A stretch of DNA of 64,000 nucleotides from assembly GCF_000025625.1 (NCBI RefSeq), contig NC_013922.1, positions 868,001 to 932,000 of the forward strand, in the 5' to 3' direction. This document shows positions 47,489 through 57,789 of the stretch, piece by piece (position 1 is the stretch's first letter; every line of letters begins with the position of its first letter). Below the pieces are notes generated by a model. That model had not been told where the DNA came from. It saw only the letters and a list, made by a program, of their open reading frames with translations, and searched no databases. The stretch is from Natrialba magadii ATCC 43099. Lineage in GTDB: Archaea; Halobacteriota; Halobacteria; Halobacteriales; Natrialbaceae. A program made the position numbers and the translations under genes.

Positions 47489-48277
47489 ATGCTCACCTTC
47501 ATCGGCCTCGGCCTCTACGACGACCGCTCGATCACCGTCGAGGGCCAGGAGGCCCTGCGCAGCGCCGACCGCGTCTACGCCGAGTTCTACACCAGCAAAC
47601 TGATCGGCGCAACTGTCGAGGAACTCGAGTCCGCCCACGAGATCGAGATCGAGGTCCGGGACCGTGCGGGCGTCGAGCAACACCCCGAAGACATGCTCGA
47701 CGCCGCCGAGAGCGAGGATGTGGCCTTCCTGACGGCCGGCGATACGATGATCTCGACGACGCACGTCGACCTCCGACTACGGGCACACGACCGTGGGATC
47801 GACACCCACGTCATTCACGGCGTGACGGCCCAGACGGCGACGAGTTCGCTCACGGGACTCCAGAACTACCGCTTCGGCAAGGCGACGACGCTGCCGTTTC
47901 CCTATGCCCACGGCGCGGACGGCTTGCCCGCGAGCGTCACCGACACCATCGACGAGAATCGTGCAGACGGCCTCCATACCGTCGTCTACCTCGACATCAA
48001 GGTAGGCCACGAGCGAACCGACGAAGACGAGTACATGACCGCGGACGTCGGTGCGGACCTGCTCGCCGAGGAGTACCCTGACCTCGTCGGCGTCGTCGTC
48101 GCCCGCGCGGGCAGTCCGGAGCCGCTCGTCGAGGCCGGGACGATGACCGAACTCGCGGATCAGGAGTTCGGCGAGCCACTCCATCTGCTCGTGGTCCCCG
48201 GCGACTGTCACCTGCTCGAGGCTGACGCGCTGGTCGAACTCGCTGACGCGGACCGCGAGACGCTGGATATCGTGTGA
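47489..48277 (+). CDS. dphB: Diphthine synthase
   Basis: 262 residues from ATG 47489 (MLTFIGLGLYDDRSITVEG). Tetrapyrrole-methylase-like fold: LTFIGLGLYD opening, AFLTAGDTMISTTHVDL, VIHGVTAQTATSSLTGLQNYRFG and a C-terminal LHLLVVPGDCHLLEADAL. It methylates the diphthamide precursor on aEF2 using S-adenosylmethionine. The archaeal gene is often named dph5 or dphB. Confidence 0.95.
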   Translation: MLTFIGLGLYDDRSITVEGQEALRSADRVYAEFYTSKLIGATVEELESAHEIEIEVRDRAGVEQHPEDMLDAAESEDVAFLTAGDTMISTTHVDLRLRAHDRGIDTHVIHGVTAQTATSSLTGLQNYRFGKATTLPFPYAHGADGLPASVTDTIDENRADGLHTVVYLDIKVGHERTDEDEYMTADVGADLLAEEYPDLVGVVVARAGSPEPLVEAGTMTELADQEFGEPLHLLVVPGDCHLLEADALVELADADRETLDIV

Positions 48278-48409
48278 GCTGCCGTCGTTGTACCGCTCGA
48301 ACTGAGCGCTGTCTCGAAGCGAAGTCCGTACTCGAGTACACCACATCGTCCAGCACCACGAAAACTGAGAGTTCGATCCGCACCACCTGATCGAAAGAAG
48401 ACAGAACAG

Positions 48410-49393
48410 CTACAGCCGCTCGATAACCGCCGCCGTCACGTCCGCCGTCGACGCGTTGCCGCCCAGGTCCGGCGTTCGCGGCCCATCCGCGAGCGTCTCT
48501 TCGACTGCCGCATGAACCGCCGCCGCCTCCTCGTCGTAGTCTAGGTACTCGAGTAGCATCGCTGCGGAGATGATCGTCGCGGCGGGGTTGGCGACGCCCT
48601 CGCCGGCGATGTCGGGGGCGGTGCCGTGGACGGGTTCGAACAGGCCGCGGTCGGGGCCGATGTTCGCGCTTGGGAGGAGGCCGAGACCGCCGACGAGGCC
48701 GGCGGCGAGGTCAGAGAGCACGTCGCCCGCGAGGTTCGGGCAGACGATGACGTCGAACTGCGTGGGGTCGAGACAGACTTTCGTCGCGAAGGCGTCGATG
48801 AGCACCTCGTCGGTGTCGACGCCGTTGTCGGCGGCGACTTCGGCGACGGTGTCCCGGAAGAGGCCGTCGGTTTCGCGCATGACGTTCGCCTTGTGCGCGA
48901 TGGTGAAGCCGTCGTGCTCGCTCTCCGGGCCGGCGTACTCGCAGGCGAATTCAGCCAACTGTTCGGAGGCGGACTGCGTGGTCACGCGGGTCAGCGTCGC
49001 CACGTCCTCGGTTAGCCGGTCCTCGTGGCCCGAGTAGACGCCCTCGGTGTTCTCCCGGAGGAAGACCAGGTCGGTCTCGGGACGAACGGCGTCGATGCCC
49101 GGGTACGCCTTCGCCGGGCGGATATTGACGAACGAGCCGACGGCCTCCCGCAGCGGGAGGATGACGTCCGCAGCGGTCTCTCCCGCCGCACCGAACAGCG
49201 TGGCGTCGGCCGTCGCCGCGAGTTCGTACGTCTCCTCTGGCAGTGCTTCGCCGGTCTCCGCTTTGACTGCGTCGCCAGCCTCGGCTTCGGTGAACGAAAA
49301 GTCCACGTCCAGCGCCTCGAGCACCTCGACTGCGGCGGGTGTAACCTCCTGTCCGATTCCGTCGCCGGGGATGACGGCGATCTCGTGAGTCAT
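48410..49393 (-). CDS. leuB: 3-isopropylmalate dehydrogenase
   Basis: 327 residues from ATG 49393. Signature [25 protein letters not shown], and [27 protein letters not shown] (Mg-binding Asp pair), then [13 protein letters not shown]. It oxidises and decarboxylates 3-isopropylmalate in leucine synthesis. The family also covers isocitrate and homoisocitrate enzymes, but its place in the leu cluster favours leuB. Confidence 0.92.
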   Translation of the reverse strand: MTHEIAVIPGDGIGQEVTPAAVEVLEALDVDFSFTEAEAGDAVKAETGEALPEETYELAATADATLFGAAGETAADVILPLREAVGSFVNIRPAKAYPGIDAVRPETDLVFLRENTEGVYSGHEDRLTEDVATLTRVTTQSASEQLAEFACEYAGPESEHDGFTIAHKANVMRETDGLFRDTVAEVAADNGVDTDEVLIDAFATKVCLDPTQFDVIVCPNLAGDVLSDLAAGLVGGLGLLPSANIGPDRGLFEPVHGTAPDIAGEGVANPAATIISAAMLLEYLDYDEEAAAVHAAVEETLADGPRTPDLGGNASTADVTAAVIERL

Positions 49394-49495
49394 GTCGACA
49401 CCTCTCTCGGGCGGCGAAAAGAGGGTATCGATAGCGTCAACGTTGCTCCCTCGAGTTGCCACCTCGAGTTGCCCCCGCTCTCGTAGCGTCGACTC

Positions 49496-51061
49496 TCAGC
49501 AGGCGGACTCGATTCGCTCCTGTCGATCCGGCTCATCGAGCGGGCCGTCCGGCCCGACTGGTTGTTCGACGTGGACGACGGTCACCGACTCGACCGGCTG
49601 GTCGAACTGCCCGCCGACCTGCTCGCAACTGAACGCAGCCACCGGTTCGTAGTAGACGTCCCCGACGTACCGTACGTTCACCCCGTAGCGTTTCCAGAGT
49701 GTCGACGGATAGGCCGTCGTCCCGTCCGGTGGCCGGTCAGCGCGGACGGTGGTTCCGTCCACGTGCGTTTCGACTGTCTCACCGGACTCGAGTGTCGCGT
49801 CGATAGCGTACCAGCTGTAGGCGTCGGGTGGATTCGGCGCGAAGAACGACCAGCTACCGAGGTCCTCGTCAGCGTCGGTGATTGCAGCGGGGCCGCCAAC
49901 GCCGACGGCCGCAGCGTGCCAGAACAGCAGTGTCGCGAACAGACACACGACGAGGGCGGTGCTGAGAACACCCACCCCGCGGCTCGCGTTCAGCGTGGCC
50001 CACAAGCCCTGCGGTGAGTCAGATGGCGTGGACGCCACATCATCAGCACCGCGTCCCGCTGTTCCACCGTCACCACGCGCCGGTCGGCCAGCCACCAGCC
50101 GCTCCGGCGTCCGCGTTTCGACGACGGACTCGAGTTCCCGCCAGACTGGCGACGGCACGAACAACAGCAGACCCGAGATCATGACGAGCGGGAAGACGCC
50201 GAGTCGCATCGTCGCGGCCATCCCTAGATGCGTTCCGACGAAGCCCGCCACGAGTGCGAGTCGGAGTCGACCGGTGACGACGAGCAGCACGACGCTACTC
50301 GAGAGCAGCGCGATCCAGAACCAGTTGGCTGCGGTAAGGGCCAGCGAGAGCTCCGAGAGGGCGGAGCCGATCGGCGTCATGTACTGTTCGAGGTGGAGTA
50401 TCCGCTGGACGGCGATGCCGCTGAGCCAGGCGTCGCTCTGGAATTTGAGGATCGCGTTGGTACCGTAGATGAGCGTGAAGTGGACGAGCATCGTCGCGGT
50501 TGCGAGCGAACAGGTGCGACTGTGACTGTCGAGTCCCGTCCGTTTCTGGCTCGCCGAGTCGTTCGCGCGCCGACGTGCGTCGATCGACCATCGAGCGCTG
50601 AGCGGGAGAAAAAGCCCGAGTGCGAGAAACGAGAGGAGGATCGTATCGCCGCCGTTGAGCACCAACGGATTGCGGGCGTGGAGCGACGCGGTGAGAGCGA
50701 GCGCGCCGACCGTCGCGAGCCGGGTTCGGTAGCCGACGAGCAGCGAGGCTGCGAACAGGCCGGCGAGCGCGAGAAGCAGTGCCTGGAACCACGCAGCGCC
50801 CGAGAGGGCGTGGATCGAGACCACTTCGAAGAGGGGGTACGTTTCCGCGAGCGTTTCCCTGGGAAACACGCCCTGATCGGTGTAGAACGTCCGCAGCCCG
50901 GGCAGTCGCAACGTAAGGAGATCGATCAGTAGTACGAGACCGAGTCCGATCCGAAACGCAGCCAGCGCTCGCAGGTCGATTCCCAGCCGGGACTCGAGTG
51001 CGTCGGTCCAGAAATCGGGCGCTGCGACCAGTGAACGGGGTGTAGACGGACGGGATGTCAT
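49496..51061 (-). CDS. HTTM-domain membrane protein (gamma-carboxylase-like)
   Basis: 521 residues with about seven or eight membrane helices. ALAAFRIGLGLVLLIDLLTLRLPGL and FYTDQGVFPRETL are HTTM hallmarks (horizontally transferred transmembrane domain, related to vitamin-K-dependent carboxylases). The C-terminal part (about 400-521) is soluble with YSWYAIDATLESG and SCEQVGGQF. Substrate unknown. It lies between leuD and leuB on the same strand but has no evident role in leucine synthesis. Confidence 0.82.
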   Translation of the reverse strand: MTSRPSTPRSLVAAPDFWTDALESRLGIDLRALAAFRIGLGLVLLIDLLTLRLPGLRTFYTDQGVFPRETLAETYPLFEVVSIHALSGAAWFQALLLALAGLFAASLLVGYRTRLATVGALALTASLHARNPLVLNGGDTILLSFLALGLFLPLSARWSIDARRRANDSASQKRTGLDSHSRTCSLATATMLVHFTLIYGTNAILKFQSDAWLSGIAVQRILHLEQYMTPIGSALSELSLALTAANWFWIALLSSSVVLLVVTGRLRLALVAGFVGTHLGMAATMRLGVFPLVMISGLLLFVPSPVWRELESVVETRTPERLVAGRPARGDGGTAGRGADDVASTPSDSPQGLWATLNASRGVGVLSTALVVCLFATLLFWHAAAVGVGGPAAITDADEDLGSWSFFAPNPPDAYSWYAIDATLESGETVETHVDGTTVRADRPPDGTTAYPSTLWKRYGVNVRYVGDVYYEPVAAFSCEQVGGQFDQPVESVTVVHVEQPVGPDGPLDEPDRQERIESAC

Positions 51062-51241
51062 CGGGGACCAGCCAGTCGAATACCCAGAGTTTCAGTCAAG
51101 ACAACAAGTGCTTTGTCCTCTGGTGGCCGGCGAGAGAGGTCGCTTTCAGACGCAGATCGTCACGAGAGGACAGTATCGGAACCAGACAGGCAGCTGAAAA
51201 CAGGAACCGGCAACCGACGCGGACGTCCCTCAGTCTCAGTC

Positions 51242-51913
51242 TCAGTCGGCGCTCGAACTGGATTCGGATTCAGACCCGGACCCGTTCGCTTCCGCGTCTG
51301 AAACGTAGGGAAGCTCGGCTGCAGTCTCCTGCACCGCACCGGCGTTCGACTTCATCAACGCCGTCGTATCCCAGACGCCCTCGACGAGCGCCTTGCGCTG
51401 GGCGTCGTCGACGGTGACGTCGACGGTGGTGTCACCGTACCTGACCTGTTCTGCTTCGACGTCGATCTCGAGTTCCCCGTCGGGATTCGCGTCGACCCAG
51501 TCCTGGATCTCCTGGATCGTCTCGCTGTCAGCCGTGACGGTCGGAATGCCGAGCGCCAGGCAGTTGCCCGCGAAAATCTCGGCGAAGCTCTCGCCGATGA
51601 TGGCGTCGATTCCCCAGCGCATCAGCGCCTGGGGTGCGTGCTCGCGCGAGGAGCCACAGCCGAAGTTGGAGTTGACGACCATCACCGAGGAGTCCTGGAA
51701 CTGGTCCTCGTTGAACGGGTGGTCTTTGAGGTCGTCGTCCTCGGTAAACCGCTGGTCGAAGAACGCGAACTCGCCGAGGCCGTCGAAGGTGACGACCTTC
51801 ATAAAGCGCGCGGGGATGATCTGGTCGGTGTCGATGTCGTTGCCGCGGACCGGGAGGCCCGACCCCGAGACGTAGTTGACTTCCGGGATCTCGACTTCAT
51901 CTGTGTCGGTCAT
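51242..51913 (-). CDS. leuD: 3-isopropylmalate dehydratase small subunit
   Basis: 223 residues. Family blocks: GSGLPVRGNDIDTDQIIPARFMK, SSVMVVNSNFGCGSSREHAPQAL and ESFAEIFAGNCLALGIP. It forms the swivel domain and works with LeuC to isomerise 2-isopropylmalate. Its ATG overlaps the leuC stop by one base (TAATG). The C-terminal Ser/Glu tail is a haloarchaeal addition. Confidence 0.95.
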   Translation of the reverse strand: MTDTDEVEIPEVNYVSGSGLPVRGNDIDTDQIIPARFMKVVTFDGLGEFAFFDQRFTEDDDLKDHPFNEDQFQDSSVMVVNSNFGCGSSREHAPQALMRWGIDAIIGESFAEIFAGNCLALGIPTVTADSETIQEIQDWVDANPDGELEIDVEAEQVRYGDTTVDVTVDDAQRKALVEGVWDTTALMKSNAGAVQETAAELPYVSDAEANGSGSESESSSSAD

Positions 51914-53337
51914 TAGGCAGTCACCTCCGCTTCCGGCAGTTCACGAACGTCCGTCACTTCCCCAGTAATCGCCGCTGCGGCGACCATCCGCGGGTTCATC
52001 AGGACGGTGCGTCCGTCCTTGCTCCCCTGGCGACCCACGAAGTTCCGGTTCGAGGAGGAGGCGCAGGCCTCGTCGCCCTCGAGTTGGTCTTCGTTCATGC
52101 CGAGACACATCGAGCAGCCGGCGTTGCGCCAGTCGAAGCCGGCGTCCTCGAAGATATCCTTCAGGCCTTCTTCCTCGGCGGCCTCCTGTACGCGCTGGCT
52201 GCCGGGGACGACCATCGCGCGAACGTCGTCTGCGACCTGACGGCCCTCGACGATCCGCGCTGCGCGACGGAGGTCAGGCAGGCGCGCATTGGTACAGGAG
52301 CCGAGGAAGGCCACGTCGATTTCGTAGCCGTCCATCGTTTCGCCGGGCTCGACGCGCATGTGTTCCTGTGCGCGTCGGGCGGTGTCCTGCTTGTCTTCGG
52401 GCAGGTCCTCGGGTGCCGGAATCGGGTCCGTGATACCGATCCCCTGACCCGGGGTCGTCCCCCAGGTGACGACCGGCTCGAGTTCGTCCGCGTCGATGTG
52501 GACGACGTCGTCGTACTCGGCGTCGTCGTCCGACCGGATCGACTCCCAGTATGGCTTCAGTTCCTCGAACTTCTCCGGATTCTCCTGGAAGTAGTCGGTC
52601 TCTTCGAGCCACTCGTAGGTGGTCTCGTCGGGGTTGACGTAGCCCGCGCGAGCGCCGCCCTCGATGGACATGTTACAGATCGACATCCGACCCTCCATAC
52701 CCAGGTTCTCGATGGCCTCGCCGGCGTACTCGTAGACGTAGCCGACGCCGCCCTCGGTGCCGAGGCGGCTGATGATCTCCAGAATGACGTCCTTTGCCTC
52801 GACGCCGTCGCCGAGTTCGCCATCGATCTGGATCTTGCGGACCTTCTGTTTCTCCATGGCGACTGTGCCCGTCGCGAGCACGTCGCGGATCTGGCTGGTC
52901 CCGATCCCGAACGCGAGCGCGCCGAACGCACCGTGCGTCGAGGTGTGGGAGTCGCCACAGACGATCGTCTTGCCGGGCTGGGTGAGTCCCTGCTCCGGGC
53001 CGACGACGTGGACGATTCCCTGGTCGCCAGAGTCCGGATCGGAGAACTCGATGCCAGCCTCGCGAACGTTCTCCTCGAGTTCGCGCATCATTTCCTCGGC
53101 GGCGTCCTCCTCGTAGGGACGGGACTGGTCCGCGGTCGGGATGATGTGATCGACGGTCGCGTGGGTGAGTTCGGGATAGGCGACCTCGAGGTCGCGTTCC
53201 TCGAGCATGCCGAACGCCTGCGGGCTCGTGACCTCGTGGATGAGGTGAAGACCGATGAACAGCTGATCCTGTCCGGTCGGTAGGGTTGTCACCTTGTGGT
53301 GGTCCCAGACCTTGTCGTAGAGCGTTCCCTCGCTCAT
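51913..53337 (-). CDS. leuC: 3-isopropylmalate dehydratase large subunit
   Basis: 474 residues. The 4Fe-4S cysteines lie in [16 protein letters not shown] and [39 protein letters not shown] is the aconitase-type substrate loop. It catalyses the dehydration/rehydration step with LeuD. Its ATG overlaps the stop of the small gene upstream (ATGA). Confidence 0.96.
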   Translation of the reverse strand: MSEGTLYDKVWDHHKVTTLPTGQDQLFIGLHLIHEVTSPQAFGMLEERDLEVAYPELTHATVDHIIPTADQSRPYEEDAAEEMMRELEENVREAGIEFSDPDSGDQGIVHVVGPEQGLTQPGKTIVCGDSHTSTHGAFGALAFGIGTSQIRDVLATGTVAMEKQKVRKIQIDGELGDGVEAKDVILEIISRLGTEGGVGYVYEYAGEAIENLGMEGRMSICNMSIEGGARAGYVNPDETTYEWLEETDYFQENPEKFEELKPYWESIRSDDDAEYDDVVHIDADELEPVVTWGTTPGQGIGITDPIPAPEDLPEDKQDTARRAQEHMRVEPGETMDGYEIDVAFLGSCTNARLPDLRRAARIVEGRQVADDVRAMVVPGSQRVQEAAEEEGLKDIFEDAGFDWRNAGCSMCLGMNEDQLEGDEACASSSNRNFVGRQGSKDGRTVLMNPRMVAAAAITGEVTDVRELPEAEVTA

Positions 53338-53645
53338 TCCTCTGCTACACCCGTGTCCGTGTCTGTGTCTGCGCGGCCGGCGCCCTCGGTCTGGGTCGTT
53401 CGGCCGCGCTCGAAGACGCGGTTCGCGTCGTCGGTTCCGTTCGGTGGCGTGTGGGACACGTCTCGCATCGTGTCTGCGTTCGCGTTTGCCTCTGCTGGCG
53501 CATCGGCTGCCGAGTCATCAGCACGGCGCGACTTGGGATCCGTCGCGGCCGGACGCCCACCGTCCGTCGCGACGATCGGGCCGCGGTTGAACAGGTTGCC
53601 CGCCGTCTCGCCGGTATAGGGGTTGGTGTGGCTGACTTCGCCCAT
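53334..53645 (-). CDS. Small conserved protein of the leu operon
   Basis: 103 residues from ATG 53645 ([23 protein letters not shown]). An ATG at 53723 would add 26 residues, but that stretch is TTCG simple repeat, so I prefer 53645. A conserved N-terminal part (1-35) precedes a low-complexity Asp/Ala/Thr tail. Its stop overlaps the leuC ATG, so translation is coupled. I do not recognise a function; its fixed place between ilvC and leuC suggests a link with branched-chain synthesis. Confidence 0.65.
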   Translation of the reverse strand: MGEVSHTNPYTGETAGNLFNRGPIVATDGGRPAATDPKSRRADDSAADAPAEANANADTMRDVSHTPPNGTDDANRVFERGRTTQTEGAGRADTDTDTGVAEE

Positions 53646-53815
53646 TTTTTGTGCCGCGTTCGTTCGATTCGTTCGATTTCGGTTCCGTTTCATTTCGGTC
53701 GACTGTGATTCGTTCGTGGTCATCGGTTCGTAGGTCGTCGGTTCCTGGTTCCTGTTTCGGGTTGCAGTGCGTGCTGACTCAGTTTCGGGTCGCAGTCCCG
53801 GTCTCGGACTCTGCC

Positions 53816-54871
53816 TCAGTCGTCAGCCGGCACTTCTGCTTTCTCTGATTCGCTCTCGCTCGATTCCTCGTCTGCCCACGCGAAGAGGTCACGCAGCCGC
53901 TCGCCGACCTCCTCGATCTCGTGGTCCTTCTCGGCCTGGCGAAGCTGGTTGTAGCTCGGTCGGCCAGCCTGGTTCTCGAGAATCCACTCGCGAGTGAACT
54001 CGCCGTTCTGGACCTCCTCGAGTACCTCCTCCATATTCTCGCGGACGGAGTCATCGAGGATGCGCTCGCCGCGGGTGAGGCCGCCGTATTCGGCGGTGTC
54101 GGAAACGGAATCCCACATGCCGCCGTTCCCACCTTCGTACATCAGGTCGACGATCAGCTTGAGCTCGTTCAGGCACTCGAAATAGGCGATCTCAGGGGAG
54201 TAGCCCGCGTCGACGAGCGTCTCGTAGCCGTGCTTGACCAGCGCGGTGACACCGCCACAGAGGACGGCTTGCTCGCCGAAGAGGTCGGACTCGACTTCCT
54301 CCTGGAAGTCGGTCTCGATGACGCCGGCGCGGGCGCAGCCGATCGCCTTCGCATAGGCGAGCGCGCGGTCGTGAGCGTCACCGGTCGCGTCCTGGTCGAT
54401 CGCGAGCAGCCCGGGGGTCCCCTCGTCGTTCTCGTAGTTCCGGCGCACGAGGTGGCCCGGGCTCTTCGGGGCGACCATCGTCACGTCGATGTCTTTCGGT
54501 GGCTGGATCTGTCCGTAGTGGATGTTTAGTCCGTGGGCGAACTGCAGCGTGTCGCCGGCTTCCAGGTTCGGCTCGATCGCGTTCTCGTAGACCGCCGACT
54601 GGACGGTGTCGGGAACGAGCACGGACACGTAGGACGCCTGTGAGACGGCGTCTGCCGGCGTTTCGACCGTCAGGCCGTCCGCTTCGGCTGCGGAGCGCGA
54701 GGACGAATCCTCGCGGAGGCCGACGACCACGTCGACCCCGCTCTCGTGGAGGTTCTGCGCGTGTGCGTGGCCCTGGCTGCCGTAGCCGAGCACGGCCACG
54801 GTGTCGTTGTCGAGGGTCGATACGTCTGCGTCATCGTCGTAGTAAATCTCGGTGGTGAATTCGTCAGTCAT
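53816..54871 (-). CDS. ilvC: Ketol-acid reductoisomerase
   Basis: 351 residues from ATG 54871. The cofactor loop is [17 protein letters not shown] (about 27-43); catalytic-domain blocks are [26 protein letters not shown] and [27 protein letters not shown]. It converts acetolactate to dihydroxyisovalerate using NAD(P)H. It is the class I short form. Its ATG overlaps the end of ilvN by 8 nt. Confidence 0.96.
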   Translation of the reverse strand: MTDEFTTEIYYDDDADVSTLDNDTVAVLGYGSQGHAHAQNLHESGVDVVVGLREDSSSRSAAEADGLTVETPADAVSQASYVSVLVPDTVQSAVYENAIEPNLEAGDTLQFAHGLNIHYGQIQPPKDIDVTMVAPKSPGHLVRRNYENDEGTPGLLAIDQDATGDAHDRALAYAKAIGCARAGVIETDFQEEVESDLFGEQAVLCGGVTALVKHGYETLVDAGYSPEIAYFECLNELKLIVDLMYEGGNGGMWDSVSDTAEYGGLTRGERILDDSVRENMEEVLEEVQNGEFTREWILENQAGRPSYNQLRQAEKDHEIEEVGERLRDLFAWADEESSESESEKAEVPADD

Positions 54872-55592
54872 CGTCTGCTGGTGCGTATTGATTCTGCGGG
54901 TGGCTCGCCGCTTCGGCGGTCGATTCTGTCGTGCTCGCGGGTGCAGCGGTGCTCTGGGTGCCACGGGCGAGCGCCGTGGTTCCCGTCCGGTCGATCTCGC
55001 GGATGCCGAACTGCTCGAACGTCTCGATTGCAGCATCGATCTTCTGGCGCGAGCCGGTGATCTGGATCGTCGCCGTCTCGGGGCAGGAATCGACGGTCTT
55101 GCCGTCGTACATGTCCGCGACGGCCGCAACCTCCGATGGTTGATCCGCGTCGATCTTCACGAGCGCGAGTTCGCGTCGCATCGCATCGGACTCGAGTTCG
55201 CGCACGGAGATGACGGGGACCAGTTTGCGCAGTTGCTTTTTGATCTGGTCGATGCCGGGGTCGGGTTCCTCGACGACCAGCGTGATCCGCGCGCGGTCGT
55301 CGTCGGTGGTCGGACCGACGGTGAGGCTCTCGATGTTGAACTGCCGTCTCGAGAACAGCCCCGAGACATCAGAGAGCACGCCGGGTTCGTGCTCGACGAG
55401 CGTCGAGATGACGGTCCGGCGCGGCTCTTGCTTGGCCTCGACCTCGGGGTCGATCCGGATGCCCTGTTCGTTGCGCCGCCCTGCTGGGGTCGGCCGCTCC
55501 TCGGGAGCGGGGCCGTCGAGGCCGCGTCGGTATCCGGGCTCGTTCTGCCCGTTCTGTTCGTTCGGTTCGGTTGGCTCGTTCTCGCCGCTCAT
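54864..55592 (-). CDS. ilvN: Acetolactate synthase small (regulatory) subunit
   Basis: 242 residues. A Glu/Asn/Pro-rich N-terminus (1-55) precedes the ACT domain (about 58-130: [21 protein letters not shown]), the valine-binding part, and the C-terminal ALS_ss domain (to about 205). It controls and activates the large subunit IlvB. Its ATG overlaps the ilvB stop (ATGA). Confidence 0.93.
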   Translation of the reverse strand: MSGENEPTEPNEQNGQNEPGYRRGLDGPAPEERPTPAGRRNEQGIRIDPEVEAKQEPRRTVISTLVEHEPGVLSDVSGLFSRRQFNIESLTVGPTTDDDRARITLVVEEPDPGIDQIKKQLRKLVPVISVRELESDAMRRELALVKIDADQPSEVAAVADMYDGKTVDSCPETATIQITGSRQKIDAAIETFEQFGIREIDRTGTTALARGTQSTAAPASTTESTAEAASHPQNQYAPADDD

Positions 55593-57436
55593 AGCTGATC
55601 CTCCGCCAGCGCGAACTGGCCGTTGTCGCCACCGCTTGGAACCATCGGGTAGACGTTCGCCTGCGGGTCGATGTGGACGTCGATCACCGAAGGGCCGTCC
55701 TCGGCGAGTGCGGCCTCGATCGTGTCGGCGACGTCGTCGTATTCGTCGATTCGGAAGCCGTTCGCGCCGAAGGCCTCGGCGAGTTTGTCGAACTCGGGCA
55801 TCCAGCCGTAGTCCGAAGCGGAGTGACGGCCCTCGAAGAAGGCGTCCTGCCACTGTCGGACCATGCCGATGTACTCGTTGTTGAGCACGGCAACGGTGAT
55901 GTCCAGGTTCTCGCGGACGGCGACGGAGAGGCCCTGCAGCGTCATCAGGAACGAGCCGTCGCCGTCGATGCAGACGACCTCCTGGTCGTCGTCGGCGGCG
56001 AGACGCGCGCCGATGGCCGCGGGCAGGCCGTAGCCCATCGTCCCGAGACCGTGACTCGAGACCCACGTCCGAGGCTCGGTGAACGTCCAGTACTGGCAGG
56101 CCCACATCTGGTGCTGGCCGACGCCGGTCGTGACGATCGCACGGTCGCTCGTGGCTTCGTCAAGCGCCTCGACGACGAACTCCGGCTGAATCGGTTCGTC
56201 CGCAGGCACGTCGTAGGCCATCGAGTAGTCCGACTTCCACTGCTGGCACTGCGCGCGCCACTTGGTCGCCTTCGGCGAGGTTTCGACGGCGCGTGCGAGC
56301 TGGGAGACGACGGTGTCGGCGTCGCCAACCAGCGGATAGTCCGCGTGGATGTTCTTCGAGATTTCCGCGGGGTCGATATCGACGTGGATGATCTCCGCGT
56401 CGGGCGCGAAGGTTTCGATGCCGCCCGTGAGGCGGTCGTCGAACCGGGTGCCGACAGCGATCATCGTGTCGCAGTGCGTGATCGCCATGTTGGCGTAGCC
56501 GGTGCCGTGCATGCCGGCCATCTCCATCGAGAGCTCGTGATCCTCCGGGAACGCGCCGATACCGGGCATCGTCGTGACGACCGGAATCTCGTGCTCGATG
56601 GCGAACTCTTGGCAGGCCTCGCTGGCCTCGCCCTTGATGACGCCGCCGCCGAGCAGCATGATCGGTCGGGTCGCGTTCTCGATTCGCTCGGCTGCGGACG
56701 CGACGATCGTCGGATCGGCTTCCTCCGTGACCTCGTACGTGTCAGGCGTCGTCGGCTCGTCGGGTTCGCGGTTCGTCTCGGCGTTCGTGACGTCCTTCGG
56801 CAGGTCGACCAGCGTCGGTCCTGGGCGGCCCTCACGGGCGAGCGCGAAGGCTTCGCTGACGTCGGTACCGACGCGGTCCGGATCGGCAGCGAACGTGTTA
56901 TCCTTCGTGACCGGCGTCGTGACACCCGTCGTGTCCGTCTCCTGGAACGCGTCGTTGCCGACGAAGTCCGTCGGAACCTGGCCCGTCAGCGCGAGCATCG
57001 GGTCCGAGTCCATGTCGGCGTCCGCGATGCCCGTGACGAGATTTGTCGCGCCCGGCCCCGAGGTCGCCAGACAGACGCCCGGCTCGCCAGAGACGATGCC
57101 GTAGGCGTCGGCCGCGTGCGATGCGCCCTGTTCGTGGGCCATCGTCACGTGCGTAATATCCGAATCGTAGAGTGCGTCGTAGACGGGCATGATCGCCCCG
57201 CCCTGCACGCCGAAGGCGTACTCGACGCCGGCGTTCTCGAGTGCGCGGACGACGGATTCGGCACCCGTCGTGACTGGGTCAGGCTGCGCGTCGTCACCTG
57301 TGGCTGCCGTATCAGTGCTGGTTGCGCCTGCGGTGGTGTCGTTTCCGTCCGCGTTGGCTGTTGCGTCTGCGTTCTGGTCTTGGTCCTGGTCGTCGTGCTG
57401 TTCCTCCGGTGGGATCGAGGTTGCGCGTTCGCTCAT
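55589..57436 (-). CDS. ilvB: Acetolactate synthase large subunit
   Basis: 615 residues. A disordered acidic N-terminus (1-55) is followed by the TPP enzyme core: FGVQGGAIMPVYDAL, catalytic-site Glu in MAHEQGASHAADAYG, LATSGPGATNLVTG, and the TPP/Mg motif GDGSFLMTLQGLSVAVREN ... NNEYIGMVRQWQ. It condenses pyruvate to acetolactate, or with 2-oxobutyrate. A 5' leader with a hairpin lies upstream. Confidence 0.95.
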   Translation of the reverse strand: MSERATSIPPEEQHDDQDQDQNADATANADGNDTTAGATSTDTAATGDDAQPDPVTTGAESVVRALENAGVEYAFGVQGGAIMPVYDALYDSDITHVTMAHEQGASHAADAYGIVSGEPGVCLATSGPGATNLVTGIADADMDSDPMLALTGQVPTDFVGNDAFQETDTTGVTTPVTKDNTFAADPDRVGTDVSEAFALAREGRPGPTLVDLPKDVTNAETNREPDEPTTPDTYEVTEEADPTIVASAAERIENATRPIMLLGGGVIKGEASEACQEFAIEHEIPVVTTMPGIGAFPEDHELSMEMAGMHGTGYANMAITHCDTMIAVGTRFDDRLTGGIETFAPDAEIIHVDIDPAEISKNIHADYPLVGDADTVVSQLARAVETSPKATKWRAQCQQWKSDYSMAYDVPADEPIQPEFVVEALDEATSDRAIVTTGVGQHQMWACQYWTFTEPRTWVSSHGLGTMGYGLPAAIGARLAADDDQEVVCIDGDGSFLMTLQGLSVAVRENLDITVAVLNNEYIGMVRQWQDAFFEGRHSASDYGWMPEFDKLAEAFGANGFRIDEYDDVADTIEAALAEDGPSVIDVHIDPQANVYPMVPSGGDNGQFALAEDQL

Positions 57437-57789
57437 CGGTTCCCTCCCGCCGTCGTGCGGCGATTCGGTTGGGTGAATCGCTGTGAACGATACCGTTGTG
57501 TCCGTGTTGTCATCTGTGTCGTGACTGCTGGCTCTGAAGGCGATGCGGCAAATTCGGGTCGGCGATAAGGAGTGATGTGAGGGGCTAGTAGGCCCCTACA
57601 ATACGAATCGAAGCGAACGCGCTGCTGTCGCCCGACTGGCGAGCCGACAGCGAAGCGCGGACCGTCATTGCTGGTAACGTAGGTCCGCCGACCGACATAA
57701 CTGTTGGGGGTGGGGTAATCGTTGCCTTTCGCCACGGGCGAGCGAGAGAGCAGGGGCTCAGGAGTGGGTGCAAACGAGGCGGCCATTGC
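57437..57789 (-). promoter_or_regulatory. ilvB upstream region with a hairpin
   Basis: 353 bp without a gene. A GGGGC/GCCCC stem with a 6-nt loop (57581-57596) can form, either as leuA terminator or as part of an ilvB leader. A TATA-like TTATC (read on the minus strand near 57565-57569) lies inside. A leader of about 100 nt before ilvB is possible; no leader peptide rich in Leu/Val/Ile is seen. Confidence 0.5.

Noticed and set aside
55673-57568. 631-codon plus-strand open frame opposite ilvB
   Set aside because: It is antisense to a clear enzyme; high GC removes stops from the opposite strand. Its translation shows Arg/Val/Asp mixtures with no domain.
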